In this document: positions 47,789 through 57,783 of the stretch, in pieces
Position numbering within the stretch: position 1 is the first letter of the stretch
Layout of the letters: every line of letters begins with the position of its first letter
NCBI GenBank assembly: GCA_024742455.1
Contig: JANSYL010000003.1
Location: forward strand, 210,440-274,439
From: Paracoccaceae bacterium
GTDB taxonomy: Bacteria; Pseudomonadota; Alphaproteobacteria; Rhodobacterales; Rhodobacteraceae
Length of the DNA: 64,000 bases
Direction: 5' to 3'
Translations under genes and position numbers: made by a program
Notes under the pieces: model-generated
The model's input: the letters and a program-made list of their open reading frames with translations, nothing else
What the model was told of the DNA's origin: nothing
The model's database searches: none

Positions 47789-48985
47789 TTCCTTGGCCGG
47801 GGGCGTGACGGGGCCCCCCGCCAGCATCTGCAATTCGGCCACCACGAAATTCGTGTACATCGCCACGTTGCGGTCATAGGTCTCGCGCGGGGTGGGGTCG
47901 GTGTGGCTTTCGACGCCGATGATCCGGTAGCCATCCGCTGTTTCGATGAACAGGGGCGATCCGCTGTCGCCCTGCAGCGTGTCGCATTGGTGGACCAGTT
48001 CGTTCGCCCCGAAAATCTCGACGAAGGGGCAGTTCAGGTTGCCGGTCATCACCCCCTGCTGGTCATAGCTGTAGCCCGCCTGCAGGATCGCGGGGCCTGT
48101 GCCCGCCAGGATCGAGGTCATCTCGTCTTCGGTCAGGGGGCCCACATCCATCCAGCCAAGCTGGTCACCGATCGGGTCGGCCAGGTAGATGAAAGCGAAA
48201 TCGGTGCCGTCCTGTTCGCCGTTCATCCAGCCTGCGGGCACATGAAAATGCGTCACCCGCGACCGGGCCACGGCATTGCCCTGGTCGAAGCCCGCAAGGA
48301 ATTCCACCGGCGGGGTATCGACCACCCCGTCATTGGCGATGCAATGGGCCGCGGTCAAAACCACCTGGGGGCCGATGAGGGCGCCGGTGCAGCTGGCTTG
48401 GGACATGTCGACGAAGCCGATCATGTTCCAGGGCGCAGTCGAGGCATCGACCACCACCCGGTCATCCTCGCCGAAAAAGGCGCGTTCGAAACTGCCCGTG
48501 AAGGCGCCGAATTCGCTGATCGACAGGGTGGCGGGCGGGTATTCGTTGCCGGTGGGCGAATAGGTGCCCACCCAGATGTCATACTGCCCCTCGAGCGGGT
48601 CATCCCAGGTCAGCGCGGGGTTCAGGCCCGCGCTGTCATCATTGCAATGCCACGCCCCGTCCGGCGTGTTGACGAGCAGCACGGTATCCTCGCGCGCCTC
48701 GACGTAGAACGACAGCGGCAGATCCTCGCGCGGGGTGAAATGGATACGGAAATCAGGGGCTTCGGCGAAATACCCGGCACAGCGGTTGCCGGTGACGGCG
48801 TCGGGATATTCGGCGCGGATGGAGCCGCCTGCCAGCAGGCTGACCCAGTTCGGATCGGGCAGGAAGCCCGAGTAAACCGAGATGATCCCGAAGGTCGGCG
48901 GCAGGTTGAAATCCTGCGCCTGAAGCGTGGCGGGTTGAAGGACAAGGGCCGCCGCAGCGGCGAAAATCGCATGTCTGAAAGCCAA
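47786..48985 (-). CDS. secreted trypsin-like serine protease
   Basis: 399 aa from a TTG start preceded by AGGGAG. Signal peptide about residues 1-24. Residues about 60-165 form a beta-rich domain with two cysteines resembling a PPC-type prepeptidase domain. The protease domain has the S1 triad: His214 in LTAAHC, Asp262 in GTDFAFIYL and Ser341 in GDSGSPLF. All three are intact. Likely periplasmic or exported; substrate unknown. An ATG further upstream exists only in an implausible extension. Confidence 0.85.
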   Translation of the reverse strand: MAFRHAIFAAAAALVLQPATLQAQDFNLPPTFGIISVYSGFLPDPNWVSLLAGGSIRAEYPDAVTGNRCAGYFAEAPDFRIHFTPREDLPLSFYVEAREDTVLLVNTPDGAWHCNDDSAGLNPALTWDDPLEGQYDIWVGTYSPTGNEYPPATLSISEFGAFTGSFERAFFGEDDRVVVDASTAPWNMIGFVDMSQASCTGALIGPQVVLTAAHCIANDGVVDTPPVEFLAGFDQGNAVARSRVTHFHVPAGWMNGEQDGTDFAFIYLADPIGDQLGWMDVGPLTEDEMTSILAGTGPAILQAGYSYDQQGVMTGNLNCPFVEIFGANELVHQCDTLQGDSGSPLFIETADGYRIIGVESHTDPTPRETYDRNVAMYTNFVVAELQMLAGGPVTPPAKE

Positions 48986-49099
48986 GGCCGTCTCCCTGAT
49001 CTGGCGGCTGGTGATGGGGCACAGGGCAAAGCGTAGGGGGGCGGGCGCGGTGAGGCAATACGGGTTAACGGCGCCCCCCGTCGCCCGGGCGGGACGGGT

Positions 49100-49140
49100 C
49101 ACAGCGCGTGCACAGCCCGTACACACCCCGTGCAGACGCA
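49100..49140 (+). repeat. triple 11-bp repeat, copy 2
   Basis: CACAGCGCGTG, CACAGCCCGTA, CACACCCCGTG, then CAGACGCA, preceded by GT. The last two full units are identical to those of copy 1 at 4472-4493. It lies 68 bp ahead of the BrnA-like gene and 115 bp from the protease start. Confidence 0.85.
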
Positions 49141-49207
49141 GGTTTTGAGGCGAATTTTAACCTTTTCAGGTGAAATTGCCCCTCCGCCACCCGCACCGGA
49201 GGGGGAT

Positions 49208-49600
49208 ATGCCCGACCTGAAGCTGACGAAAACCCAGAACGAACATTTCTACTACATGGCCGACGCGATGCGGCGGCTGGAATGGGACCTGCATTCGACG
49301 GTGTTCCACCACCAGCGCATCCCGCGCGACTGGCACCAGATCGCCACGCAGCGCGAAAGCGAGAAAACCCGGATCACCCTGCGCGTGGACCGCGACGTGG
49401 TGAAATGGTTCCGGTCGATGGGGCCGGGATACCAGCCGCGCATGAACGACGTGCTGCGCGCCTTCATGCACGCGAAACTGGCGGGGCTGCTGAAGGGCGA
49501 CGAGACCCTGCCCGCGTTCCGGGAGAGCGATTTCGAGATGGAGATGCCGCAATGGGGGGATGTGGCGCGGCAGTTCGAGGGGGAGGATGCCACGACTTGA
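49208..49600 (+). CDS. BrnA/DUF4415-family antitoxin-like protein
   Basis: 130 aa. The C-terminal half reads ITLRVDRDVVKWFRSMGPG then YQPRMNDVLRAFM, the DUF4415/BrnA ribbon-helix-helix signature. GGAGGG precedes the ATG at 49208. A BrnT-type toxin normally lies directly upstream of brnA; here there is none on either side, so it is an orphan regulator or has lost its toxin. The N-terminal 60 residues are longer than in classical BrnA. Confidence 0.82.
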   Translation: MPDLKLTKTQNEHFYYMADAMRRLEWDLHSTVFHHQRIPRDWHQIATQRESEKTRITLRVDRDVVKWFRSMGPGYQPRMNDVLRAFMHAKLAGLLKGDETLPAFRESDFEMEMPQWGDVARQFEGEDATT

Positions 49601-49604
49601 TGCG

Positions 49605-49634
49605 TATATGACGTTACGCTATATATGACGTCAT
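49605..49634 (+). promoter_or_regulatory. candidate autoregulatory operator of the PIN/RHH operon
   Basis: TATATGACGT occurs twice (49605-49614 and 49622-49631, 17 bp apart), and the second copy runs into the palindrome ATGACGTCAT (49625-49634) that includes the first bases of the start codon. Ribbon-helix-helix antitoxins bind such short repeats. TATATA-type bases could also form a -10 element, giving a nearly leaderless mRNA. Confidence 0.5.
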
Positions 49635-50055
49635 GAACCTGGTGCTGGATACGAACGTGCTTGTCGCCGGTGTGCGGAGCCGAACCGGGGCGAGCAACCT
49701 GGTCCTCATAGCAGGATTTGAGGGCAGGTTTGACTGGATGTGTTCGGTGCCGGTTTTCTACGAATACGAAGAGGTTCTCGGACGGGCGGAGTTCCTGCTG
49801 GAGACGGGATTGGACCGGGCAACGATCAGCCGGTTCCTTGATGCGGTGGCACGGATCGTGGTGCCGGTGGATATCGAGTTTCAATGGCGACCACAGTTGC
49901 GCGACCCAAAGGACGAAATGGTTCTGGAGGCCGCAGTCAATGCGCGCGCTGACGCAATCGTGACCCACAACTTGCGCGATTTCGGAGAGGTGCCGCAAAG
50001 ATTTGGCGTTGATGTCCAATCACCGAGCGAAACGAAACGGAGGCTGATGCTATGA
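49633..50055 (+). CDS. PIN-family toxin-like ribonuclease
   Basis: 140 aa. PIN fold with the acidic residues in place: Asp6 in LVLDTNVLV, a Glu in FYEYEEV, Asp in PKDEMVLEAA, and the C-terminal TGLF-free THNLRDF block with Asp. Such proteins (COG1569 group) are RNases of type II toxin-antitoxin systems. There is no ribosome-binding site ahead of the ATG, which directly follows the repeat operator. The stop overlaps the RHH gene (ATGA). Confidence 0.88.
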   Translation: MNLVLDTNVLVAGVRSRTGASNLVLIAGFEGRFDWMCSVPVFYEYEEVLGRAEFLLETGLDRATISRFLDAVARIVVPVDIEFQWRPQLRDPKDEMVLEAAVNARADAIVTHNLRDFGEVPQRFGVDVQSPSETKRRLML

Positions 50056-50264
50056 AGGCAAGGGTATCGCTGAACCTGCCCAAGTCGCTGAAACGCGCGG
50101 CAGAGGAGTTCGCGGAAAAGGACGGCGTGTCGCTGAACCAGTTCATCGCGCTGGCGCTGGCGGAGAAGGTGGGCGCGGTTGGCGCGGCGCAGTTTTTTGC
50201 CGAGCGGGGCAGGGATGGGGACCCGGATTGGGCGGTGGAGTTTTTGAAGGGGCGGCCGGAGTGA
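50052..50264 (+). CDS. RHH (HicB-like) antitoxin
   Basis: 70 aa. The segment ARVSLNLPKSLKRAAEEF, then GVSLNQFIALALAEKV, is the ribbon-helix-helix of HicB/CopG-type proteins. It overlaps the PIN gene by four bases, with the toxin gene first. The C-terminal 25 residues (FFAERGRDGDPDWAVEFL) probably contact the toxin. Its TGA overlaps the GTG of the next small gene. Confidence 0.87.
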   Translation: MKARVSLNLPKSLKRAAEEFAEKDGVSLNQFIALALAEKVGAVGAAQFFAERGRDGDPDWAVEFLKGRPE

Positions 50265-50539
50265 GAGGCGGTGCACTTGTTTTATTGATATTAATCGGAC
50301 TTGCCTGGTGGATGACACGTCCGGCTGATCGATGGCTCGCGACCATCTACCCAGAAGCACCAAGCCTTTTGACCCATCTGCATCTCGAAGAATATGAAAC
50401 TCTGGAAGAATGCCGGTCTGCGGCCCGCAATTACCTTGCAGAGCAAGGCCTGGTTGATGGTCTTTACGAATGCGGTTTGAATTGCGAACCGTTCGGAACG
50501 GATGGAGTCATGAGGTTATGCGAAGAGACGACGGAGTAA
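50261..50539 (+). CDS. small membrane-anchored cysteine protein in the TA operon
   Basis: 92 aa from GTG in the overlap GTGA. A single N-terminal transmembrane helix (residues about 3-19) leads to an outer domain of about 70 residues with four cysteines (EECRSA, YECGLNCEP, RLCEE), probably two disulfides in the periplasm. GC is lower than in surrounding core genes. Three genes, 49633-50539, overlap one another, so this one is co-expressed with the toxin and antitoxin. No family recognised; a role in the system is inference from arrangement only. Confidence 0.65.
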   Translation: MRGGALVLLILIGLAWWMTRPADRWLATIYPEAPSLLTHLHLEEYETLEECRSAARNYLAEQGLVDGLYECGLNCEPFGTDGVMRLCEETTE

Positions 50540-50620
50540 AGCATCAGCCAAGGTGAATTGCTATCGCTCCCATACCAACGGTTTTCAGTTCACCCCCGCC
50601 CGAACCGCGCGCGAAGCGTG

Positions 50621-50762
50621 CCGGGCGAGCGCCTGCCCGTCCCGGCGGGCTGGCGCTTTGGGGGCCGGGCGCGTCGGTCACTCGGGGCGATGACTTGGGG
50701 GGATAAAGCGCGCAGACCGGGTGTTGCGGGCGCCATCCCACGGGCAGGCGCGCGCCCTTGGG
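50621..50762. repeat. dispersed palindromic element, copy B
   Basis: A hairpin of AGCGCCTGCCCG (50628-50639) with CGGGCTGGCGCT (50646-50657, one mismatch) precedes a core with GGATAAAGCGCGCAGACC and the end block 50730-50759 that matches 9661-9690 in 28 of 30 bases. It lacks about 53 bp found in copy A, including that copy's right arm. No gene lies between 50540 and 50978. Confidence 0.65.
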
Positions 50763-50787
50763 GTGGGTGGTGTGGTGCGTTTGAGGT

Positions 50788-50982
50788 GTAGGGCGGGATT
50801 CATCCCGCCAACACGGCGGGACAAGTCCCGCCCTACATTGGGTGGCGTGGCGGGATGACTCCCGCCCTACGGTGGCGCGTTGCGGTGTAGGGTGGGTGGA
50901 ACCCACCGTCATGTCATCCGGGGTGCGTTGGGGCGTGGTGGGTTTTCTGCGCCCTACCCGTGGTGGGTTGCACCCACCCTAC
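50788..50982. repeat. cluster of REP-like palindromes before carB
   Basis: One full pair (50788-50836, GTAGGGCGGG...CCCGCCCTAC), a half unit (50849-50870), and two GGTGGGT/ACCCACC units (50887-50907 and about 50962-50982). The last one contains the carB stop codon. The cluster lies between convergent ends of the small membrane protein gene and carB. Confidence 0.8.
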
Positions 50983-53900
50983 GCCTGCAACGACCGCACC
51001 CCCAGCGCGCCTTCCTTCGCCGCCGTCATCGCCTGGGCGGCGGCGTGGCTGGCGGCCAGCGTGGTGAAATAGGGGATCTTGTCGGCCAGCGTCACGGCGC
51101 GCATGGAGCGTGAATCCTCCACCGCCTGCGCGCCCTCGGTCGTGTTCAGGACCAGCTGCACGCCGCCATCCTTGATGATGTCGACCACCGTGCGTCCGCC
51201 CTCATAGGCCTTGTTGACCACCGAGGATGCGATGCCGTGGCCGGACAGGAAGGCCGCCGTGCCGCTGGTGGCCAGCAGGGTCAGGCCGAGGTCGGTCAGC
51301 ATCCGCGCCGTGTCCACCAGGATCGGCCCCTTGTCGGCATCCTTGATCGAGATGAACACGGTGCCCGCCTCGGGCAGGACGGTGCCCGCGCCCAGTTGCG
51401 CCTTGAGGAAGGCGCGGGGGAAGGACCGGTCCCAGCCCATGACCTCGCCGGTCGAGCGCATCTCGGGGCCCAGCAGCGTGTCGACGCCGGGGAAGCGGGC
51501 GAAGGGAAGCACCGCCTCCTTCACCGAGAACCAGGGCGTGCGAAAATCGGCGAGGCTGAGCGGATCGCCCGGGATGATCGGGGTGTCGTCATCGACGGGT
51601 TTGTGCGGCTCGGCCACCGGGAAATCGGCCAGTTTCTCACCCGCCATCAGGCGCGCCGCGATGGAGGCGATGGCTGAGTCGGTGGCCTTGGCGACGAAGG
51701 GCACGGTGCGCGAGGCGCGGGGGTTCACCTCGATCAGGTAGATCTCGCCGTCCTTCACCGCGAATTGCACGTTCATCAGGCCCACGACGTTGAGCGCGCG
51801 GGCCAGCGCGTGGGTCTGGCGGATGATCTCGTCCTGGATATCCGTGGGCAGGGTGTGGGGCGGGAGCGAACAGGCGCTGTCGCCGGAATGAACGCCCGCC
51901 TCCTCGATATGCTGCATGATGCCCGCGACATGGACGGCCTCGCCATCGCAGAGGGCGTCGACATCGACCTCGACCGCACCGTCGAGATAGCTGTCGAGAA
52001 GGACGGGGCTGTCCCCGCTGACGACGACGGCGTCGCGGATGTAACGGTCGAGCTGACCGGTATCGCGCACGATCTCCATCGCGCGGCCGCCGAGCACGTA
52101 GGAGGGGCGGATGACCAGCGGGTAGCCCAGCGTTTCGGCGGCGGCCCTGGCCTGGGCATCAGTGGTGGCGATGGCGTTTTCGGGTTGTTTCAGGCCGAGA
52201 CGCCGGACCAGCTGCTGGAACCGTTCGCGGTCTTCGGCCAGGTCGATGGCGTCGGGCGTGGTGCCGAGGATCGGGATGCCCGCATCATGGAGCGCGTTGG
52301 CCAGTTTCAGAGGCGTCTGGCCGCCGAATTGCACGATGACACCGTGAAGCGTGCCGTTTTCCTGTTCGACGCGCAGGATTTCCAGCACGTGTTCCAGCGT
52401 GAGCGGTTCGAAATAGAGCCGGTCGGAGGTGTCGTAATCCGTGCTGACGGTTTCGGGGTTGCAGTTGACCATGATGGTCTCGTAGCCCGCATCGCTGAGC
52501 GCGAAACAGGCGTGACAGCAGCAATAGTCGAACTCGATCCCCTGGCCGATGCGGTTCGGGCCGCCGCCGAGGATGACGACCTTTTTCTTGGATGACGGGC
52601 GCGCCTCGCATTCCGCCTCGCCCATGACGGGGGCCTCGTAGGTGGAATACATGTAGGGGGTCTGCGCCTCGAATTCGGCGGCGCAGGTGTCGATGCGCTT
52701 GAATTGCGCCTGCACGCCCAGGTTCAGGCGGGCGCGGCGGATATTGGATTCGTCCCGGCCGGTGAGGGCGGCGAGGCGGGCATCGGTGAAGCCCATCATC
52801 TTGAGCCGGCGCAGCCCGGTCGCGTCGAGCGGCAGGCCGCCCGCCCGGACCGCATCCTCGGTTTCCACGATCTCGCGGATGCGGGCGAGGAACCATGGGT
52901 CGAATTTCGTGACGGCGAAAATGTCGTCATCGGACAGCCCGTGGCGCATGGCCTGGGCGATGACCCGCAGGCGGTCGGGGGTCTGGGCCGACAGCGCCTT
53001 GGTGATGGCGGCGGTGTCGGGGGCGCCGGGAATGTCGATTTCGTCGAACCCGGTCAGCCCGGTTTCCATGGAGGCAAGCGCCTTTTGCATGGATTCATGG
53101 AAGGACCGCCCGATGGCCATCGCCTCGCCCACCGATTTCATGGCGGTGGTCAGATGGGGTTCGGAGCCGGGGAATTTCTCGAAAGCAAAGCGCGGGATTT
53201 TCGTGACGACATAGTCGATGGTCGGCTCGAAGGACGCGGGCGTCACCTTGGTGATGTCATTGTCAAGCTCATCGAGCGTGTAGCCCACGGCCAGTTTCGC
53301 GGCGATCTTGGCGATCGGAAAGCCCGTGGCCTTGGACGCGAGCGCCGAGGAACGGGAAACGCGGGGGTTCATCTCGATCACGACCATGCGGCCATCCTCG
53401 GGGTTCACGGCCCATTGCACGTTCGATCCGCCGGTTTCGACCCCGATCTCGCGCAGCACGGCGATGGAGCCGTTGCGCATCATCTGGTATTCCTTGTCGG
53501 TCAGCGTGAGCGCAGGCGCGACGGTGATCGAGTCGCCGGTATGCACGCCCATCGGATCGACGTTTTCGATGGAACAGACGATGATCGCGTTGTCGGCCTT
53601 GTCGCGCACCACCTCCATCTCGAATTCCTTCCAGCCCAGAAGGGATTCATCGACGAGGATCTGCGCGACGGGCGAGGCTTCCATCCCGGTCTTGCAGTAA
53701 TATTCATACTCTTCGCGGTTATAGGCCACGCCCCCGCCGGTGCCGCCCAGGGTGAAGGCGGGGCGGATGATGGCGGGCAGGCCCACGTATTCGATGGCTT
53801 CGACCGCCTTTTGCAGGCCCGCCTTGATGTCATATTTTCCATCCGTGCCCCGGGGCGCGCTGATGATCGTGGCCTTGGGGTTTTCCAGCCCGATCCGGTC

Positions 53901-54308
53901 CATCGCTTCGCGGAACAGTTTGCGGTCCTCGGCCATCTCGATGGCGGGGCGCTTGGCGCCGATCATCTCGACCCCGAATTTTTCGAGCACGCCCATTTCC
54001 TCGAGCGCGAGAGAGGTGTTCAGCCCGGTCTGCCCGCCCATCGTGGGCAGGAGCGCGTCGGGGCGTTCTTTCTCGATGATCCTGGCGACCACCTCGGGGG
54101 TGATCGGTTCGATATAGGTGGCATCGGCCAGCCCCGGGTCGGTCATGATGGTGGCGGGGTTCGAGTTCACCAGGATGACGCGGTAGCCTTCCTCGCGCAG
54201 GGCCTTGCAGGCCTGGGCGCCGGAATAGTCGAACTCGCAGGCCTGCCCGATGACGATGGGCCCCGCGCCGATGATCATGATGGATTGGATATCGGTGCGT
54301 TTGGGCAT
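50979..54308 (-). CDS. carB: carbamoyl-phosphate synthase large chain
   Basis: 1109 aa. Makes carbamoyl phosphate from bicarbonate, ammonia and two ATP for pyrimidines and arginine; works with CarA, not in this window. Two homologous ATP-grasp halves ([19 protein letters not shown] and [15 protein letters not shown] segments, each with [17 protein letters not shown]) and a C-terminal MGS-like regulatory domain. The start ATG at 54308 gives [19 protein letters not shown]. The TAG stop is made by the CCCTAC of a REP element. Confidence 0.97.
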   Translation of the reverse strand: MPKRTDIQSIMIIGAGPIVIGQACEFDYSGAQACKALREEGYRVILVNSNPATIMTDPGLADATYIEPITPEVVARIIEKERPDALLPTMGGQTGLNTSLALEEMGVLEKFGVEMIGAKRPAIEMAEDRKLFREAMDRIGLENPKATIISAPRGTDGKYDIKAGLQKAVEAIEYVGLPAIIRPAFTLGGTGGGVAYNREEYEYYCKTGMEASPVAQILVDESLLGWKEFEMEVVRDKADNAIIVCSIENVDPMGVHTGDSITVAPALTLTDKEYQMMRNGSIAVLREIGVETGGSNVQWAVNPEDGRMVVIEMNPRVSRSSALASKATGFPIAKIAAKLAVGYTLDELDNDITKVTPASFEPTIDYVVTKIPRFAFEKFPGSEPHLTTAMKSVGEAMAIGRSFHESMQKALASMETGLTGFDEIDIPGAPDTAAITKALSAQTPDRLRVIAQAMRHGLSDDDIFAVTKFDPWFLARIREIVETEDAVRAGGLPLDATGLRRLKMMGFTDARLAALTGRDESNIRRARLNLGVQAQFKRIDTCAAEFEAQTPYMYSTYEAPVMGEAECEARPSSKKKVVILGGGPNRIGQGIEFDYCCCHACFALSDAGYETIMVNCNPETVSTDYDTSDRLYFEPLTLEHVLEILRVEQENGTLHGVIVQFGGQTPLKLANALHDAGIPILGTTPDAIDLAEDRERFQQLVRRLGLKQPENAIATTDAQARAAAETLGYPLVIRPSYVLGGRAMEIVRDTGQLDRYIRDAVVVSGDSPVLLDSYLDGAVEVDVDALCDGEAVHVAGIMQHIEEAGVHSGDSACSLPPHTLPTDIQDEIIRQTHALARALNVVGLMNVQFAVKDGEIYLIEVNPRASRTVPFVAKATDSAIASIAARLMAGEKLADFPVAEPHKPVDDDTPIIPGDPLSLADFRTPWFSVKEAVLPFARFPGVDTLLGPEMRSTGEVMGWDRSFPRAFLKAQLGAGTVLPEAGTVFISIKDADKGPILVDTARMLTDLGLTLLATSGTAAFLSGHGIASSVVNKAYEGGRTVVDIIKDGGVQLVLNTTEGAQAVEDSRSMRAVTLADKIPYFTTLAASHAAAQAMTAAKEGALGVRSLQA

Positions 54309-54404
54309 TCCCGTCCCCGGTGATCTGGGCAAAATTCACGGCGTTATACGGAACGGGCGCGGCGGCGCAAGGCGGCGCGGGGCCGAGCGAAAAGGGATTG
54401 GCAT

Positions 54405-54731
54405 ATGCATTGGGTCTACCTGGCCATCGCCATCATGGGCGAGGTGATCGGCACCTCGGCCCTGAAGGCATCCGACGGTTTCACGCGGGCGGGGGCGATC
54501 CCTGTGGTCATCCTTGGCTACGGGGTGGCGTTTTTCTTTCTGGCGCTGGTGTTGCGTGTCGTGCCCGTGGGCGTGGCCTATGCCATCTGGGCAGGGGCCG
54601 GCGTGGCGTTGATCACGCTGATCGGCTGGGTCTGGTTCGGGCAGCGGCTGGATGGCTGGGCGCTGGTCGGCATCGGGTTGATCGTGGCGGGCGTGGTGGT
54701 GTTGCAGGTGCTGTCGGGCAGCGTGGACTGA
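54405..54731 (+). CDS. SMR-family multidrug/guanidinium exporter
   Basis: 108 aa with four transmembrane helices. The essential Glu of helix 1 is in [16 protein letters not shown], and the second half has [22 protein letters not shown]. Length and pattern are those of EmrE/Gdx proteins, which work as dual-topology dimers. It converges on cfa with a four-base gap. Confidence 0.92.
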   Translation: MHWVYLAIAIMGEVIGTSALKASDGFTRAGAIPVVILGYGVAFFFLALVLRVVPVGVAYAIWAGAGVALITLIGWVWFGQRLDGWALVGIGLIVAGVVVLQVLSGSVD

Positions 54732-54735
54732 ACGG

Positions 54736-55977
54736 TCATCCGGCGGCGCGCGGCGCGGTGTCCGGCGCAGGATAAAGGTAATCACGGGTCAGCGGCACCG
54801 CGCGCTGGTCGCGGGCCAGCTGGTACTGGAACACGCATTGCCCGCCATGGCGAAACATGTGTTCGCTGGCCTTGAGATAGAACCGCCACATCCGGCAGAA
54901 CTTGTCATCGTAAAGCGCGCGCGCCGCGTCCAGCCGCGCGGTGAACCGGTCATGCCAGTGTTTTAGCGTTTCGGCGTAGTGCAGGCGCCAGACCTCGATA
55001 TCGGTGGGAAAAAGCCCCGAGGTTTCCAGCGCCGCCGCGATTTCGCTGAGCGACGGGCAATAGCCGCCCGGAAAGATGTATTTCGTGATCCAGGGGCTGG
55101 TGGCCCCCGGCGGCCCCGCCCGTCCGATGGTGTGGACCAGCGCGACCCCGTCCGGGGCCAGCCGGTCGTGCAGGGTGTCGAAATATTCGCGGTAATGGGG
55201 GATGCCGACATGTTCGAACATGCCCACCGACACGATCCGGTCGAACTGCCCGGTCACCTGCCGGTAATCGATCAGCCGGAAATCGACGCGGTCCGACAGC
55301 CCCGCGGCCGCGGCACGGTCGGTGGCATACCGGTGCTGTTCGCGGCTGAGCGTGACGGCGGTGACGCGCGCGCCGTGGTCGCGCGCAAGGCTGAGCGCAA
55401 GCCCGCCCCAGCCGCAGCCGATCTCGAACACGGTCATGCCGGGTTCGATCAGGAGCTTGGCCGCGATATGGCGTTTCTTGGCCGCCTGTGCCGCCTCGAG
55501 CGTCATGGCGGGATCGGCGAAATAGGCGCAGGAATACTGCCGGTCGGCGTCCAGAAACAGGTCATAGAGCGCGCCCGACAGGTCGTAGTGATGGGCGACA
55601 TTGGCGCGCGCGCGGTGCAGCGGGTTGGCCTGGTCGAACCGGCGCCGCGCCAGCCGCGCCGCCAGCATCAGCCGCCGCCACCACAGCCCGGTCGTGGCCG
55701 CCATGTTGCGGGTGACAAGGGCCAGGAACCCGTCCAGGTCATCGCCCGCGATGGTCAGGCTGCCATCCATGTAGGCCTCGCCCAGGCCCAGTTCGGGCGC
55801 GGTCACGAGGCGGCGGGGCAGGGCGGGGTCGGACAGGACAAGCGCCGCCTCGGGCGCACCGGGGGCGGGCCCGTAGCGCCGGGTGCGGCCATCGGGAAAG
55901 GTTACATCAAGGCTGCCGACCGCCACGAACCCCAGCAGCATCCGGTCGAGGCATTGTTCCCACATCGCGAGCTCCAT
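54736..55977 (-). CDS. cfa: cyclopropane-fatty-acyl-phospholipid synthase family methyltransferase
   Basis: 413 aa. SAM-dependent methylene transfer onto unsaturated phospholipid acyl chains. SAM motif FEIGCGWGG at residues 184-192, the catalytic region YSCAYFADP near residue 150, and [16 protein letters not shown] second ATG four codons in is possible. It is divergent from bchE; the 137-bp spacer contains the bchE control sites, which might also affect cfa. Confidence 0.92.
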   Translation of the reverse strand: MELAMWEQCLDRMLLGFVAVGSLDVTFPDGRTRRYGPAPGAPEAALVLSDPALPRRLVTAPELGLGEAYMDGSLTIAGDDLDGFLALVTRNMAATTGLWWRRLMLAARLARRRFDQANPLHRARANVAHHYDLSGALYDLFLDADRQYSCAYFADPAMTLEAAQAAKKRHIAAKLLIEPGMTVFEIGCGWGGLALSLARDHGARVTAVTLSREQHRYATDRAAAAGLSDRVDFRLIDYRQVTGQFDRIVSVGMFEHVGIPHYREYFDTLHDRLAPDGVALVHTIGRAGPPGATSPWITKYIFPGGYCPSLSEIAAALETSGLFPTDIEVWRLHYAETLKHWHDRFTARLDAARALYDDKFCRMWRFYLKASEHMFRHGGQCVFQYQLARDQRAVPLTRDYLYPAPDTAPRAAG

Positions 55978-56043
55978 CGCTTTGCCGGTTCAATCCTTGT
56001 GGGCACGCATTCTGCCGAAAACCGGGGCATCGGGGAAGGGGGG

Positions 56044-56057
56044 TTGATCTGTGTCAA
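56044..56057 (+). promoter_or_regulatory. FnrL-type site in the bchE promoter
   Basis: TTGATCTGTGTCAA fits TTGAT-N4-(A/G)TCAA. Its centre is about 24-25 bp before TTATAA/TATAAA (56081-56087), a plausible -10, so it would lie near -42 to -43 (class II). FnrL activation of bchE is known in Rhodobacter. Confidence 0.7.
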
Positions 56058-56069
56058 TGCAGATTGACA
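56052..56069 (+). promoter_or_regulatory. PpsR/CrtJ box 1 of bchE
   Basis: TGTCAATGCAGATTGACA is TGT-N12-ACA with seven-bp perfect arms. It overlaps the FnrL-type site by six bases and includes a TTGACA that could act as -35. PpsR represses photosynthesis genes under oxygen or light. Confidence 0.8.
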
Positions 56070-56076
56070 GCCAGAC

Positions 56077-56094
56077 TGTCTTATAAACTGGACA
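56077..56094 (+). promoter_or_regulatory. PpsR/CrtJ box 2 of bchE
   Basis: TGTCTTATAAACTGGACA is a second TGT-N12-ACA palindrome, seven bp after box 1. It covers the likely -10 (TATAAA). Paired boxes about one turn apart are the usual PpsR/CrtJ arrangement for cooperative tetramer binding. Confidence 0.8.
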
Positions 56095-56114
56095 GTCTTG
56101 CGAAGGAGCGGCCC

Positions 56115-57779
56115 ATGCGGATCTGCCTCATCCACCCGAATTATCACTCCGGCGGGGCCGAGATCGCCGGGAACTGGCCGCCGGCCTGGGTCGCGTACCT
56201 GGCCGGGTCGCTGAAGGCGGCGGGCTATGATGACGTGCAGTTCATCGACGCCATGACCAACAACCTGACCGAGGGTCAGTTGCGCGTCAAACTGGCCGAG
56301 ATGCAGCCCGACGTGGTGGGCACCACCGCGATCACCCCGTCGATCTACGTGGCCGAGCAGACATTGCAGGTGGCCAAGGAGGTCGTGCCGAACGCGCTGC
56401 GCGTGCTTGGCGGCATCCACGCGACCTTCATGTACAAGCAGGTCTTTTCGGAATGCGACAGCGTCGACGTGATCGTGCGCGGCGAGGGCGAGGAAATCAT
56501 CGTCAACCTGATGAACGCCTGGCGCGACGGCAACTATGAGACCGACAGGCACCGCATCAAGGGGCTGGCCTTCAAGGACGGAGACCAGATCAAGGCCACG
56601 CAGGCCGCGCCGACGGTCAAGGACCTGGACGCGATCAACCCCGACTGGACGCTCTTGGAATGGGACAAGTATATCTACGTTCCGCTGGGCGTGAAGGTGG
56701 CGATCCCCAACATGGCGCGGGGGTGCCCGTTCACCTGTTCGTTCTGTTCGCAATGGAAGTTCTGGCGCGATTACCGCGTGCGCGACCCGATCAAGGTGGT
56801 CGACGAGATCGAGCGGTTGGTCGAGGACGAGGGCGTGGGGTTCTTCATCCTCGCCGACGAGGAACCGACCATCAACCGGCGCAAGTTCATCCAGTTCTGC
56901 GAGGAATTGATCAAGCGCGACCTGCCGCGCCGGGTGCAATGGGGCATCAACACGCGGGTGACGGATATCTACCGTGACCGGGAATTGCTGAAGTTTTACC
57001 GCGAGGCGGGGCTGGTCCACGTGTCGCTGGGCACCGAGGCCGCAGCGCAGCTGAAGCTGGATCAGTTCAACAAGGAAACCAAGGTCGAGGAGAACAAGGA
57101 AGCCATCCGCCTGCTGCGCGAGGCCGACATCTTCACTGAGGCGCAGTTCATCGTGGGGCTGGACAACGAGACCCCCGAGACGCTGGAGGAAACCTTCCAG
57201 ATGGCGTGGGACTGGCAGCCGGACCTCGCCAACTGGGCGATGTACACGCCCTGGCCGTTCACGCCGCTGTTCCAGGAGCTGATGGACAAGGTCGAGATCT
57301 TCGATTTCTCGAAATACAATTTCGTCACGCCGATCATGTCGCCCGAGGCGATGGACCGGGCCACGCTGCTCGACCGCACGATGCATAATTACCGGCGGTT
57401 CTATTCCCGCAAGGCGCTGTTCCATTATCCGTGGCGCGGCACGGGATACCGGCGGAAATACCTGCTGGGCTGTCTGAAGGCGTTTGCCAAGGCCGGGTTC
57501 GCGCGGACCTTCTATGACCTCGGCAAGGCCAATTACTGGGGCCCGCAGTCGAAGGAGAAGGTGAATTTCAACTTCGACCGCAAACGCACCATCGCCAAGG
57601 CGCAGATGGATGACTGGCAATCGACACAGGATATCGCGGCGCAGAAGCGGCTGACGAAACTGGCCCGCGACGGCGAGTTCAAGATGCCCAATGGCGCGGT
57701 GGCGGGGCGCGATCCGGCCTCGGTCAAGGCCTGTGGCGGCGGCACGGAACAGATGCGCGAGCAGGTTCCGGCGGAGTGA
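56115..57779 (+). CDS. bchE: anaerobic Mg-protoporphyrin IX monomethyl ester cyclase
   Basis: 554 aa. Oxygen-independent formation of ring E of bacteriochlorophyll, using cobalamin and radical SAM chemistry. The B12-binding domain covers residues about 1-145 ([20 protein letters not shown]). The radical SAM cluster motif CPFTCSFC has Cys204, Cys208 and Cys211. The SAM/substrate segments ILADEEPTI and [12 protein letters not shown] follow. GAAGGAG seven bases before the ATG at 56115 fixes the start. Regulated by the FnrL and PpsR sites directly upstream. bchJ follows four bases after the stop. Confidence 0.95.
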   Translation: MRICLIHPNYHSGGAEIAGNWPPAWVAYLAGSLKAAGYDDVQFIDAMTNNLTEGQLRVKLAEMQPDVVGTTAITPSIYVAEQTLQVAKEVVPNALRVLGGIHATFMYKQVFSECDSVDVIVRGEGEEIIVNLMNAWRDGNYETDRHRIKGLAFKDGDQIKATQAAPTVKDLDAINPDWTLLEWDKYIYVPLGVKVAIPNMARGCPFTCSFCSQWKFWRDYRVRDPIKVVDEIERLVEDEGVGFFILADEEPTINRRKFIQFCEELIKRDLPRRVQWGINTRVTDIYRDRELLKFYREAGLVHVSLGTEAAAQLKLDQFNKETKVEENKEAIRLLREADIFTEAQFIVGLDNETPETLEETFQMAWDWQPDLANWAMYTPWPFTPLFQELMDKVEIFDFSKYNFVTPIMSPEAMDRATLLDRTMHNYRRFYSRKALFHYPWRGTGYRRKYLLGCLKAFAKAGFARTFYDLGKANYWGPQSKEKVNFNFDRKRTIAKAQMDDWQSTQDIAAQKRLTKLARDGEFKMPNGAVAGRDPASVKACGGGTEQMREQVPAE

Positions 57780-57783
57780 CCCG

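Noticed and set aside
50540..50787. Minus-strand frame with GARLPVGWR similar to one near 9670
   Set aside because: The shared peptide comes from the dispersed palindromic element being translated by chance, not from a gene family.
52704..54323. Long plus-strand frame over carB, and a similar minus-strand one over pccA (34191-36050)
   Set aside because: Both mirror intact, well-recognised genes and show no independent motif or ribosome-binding site.
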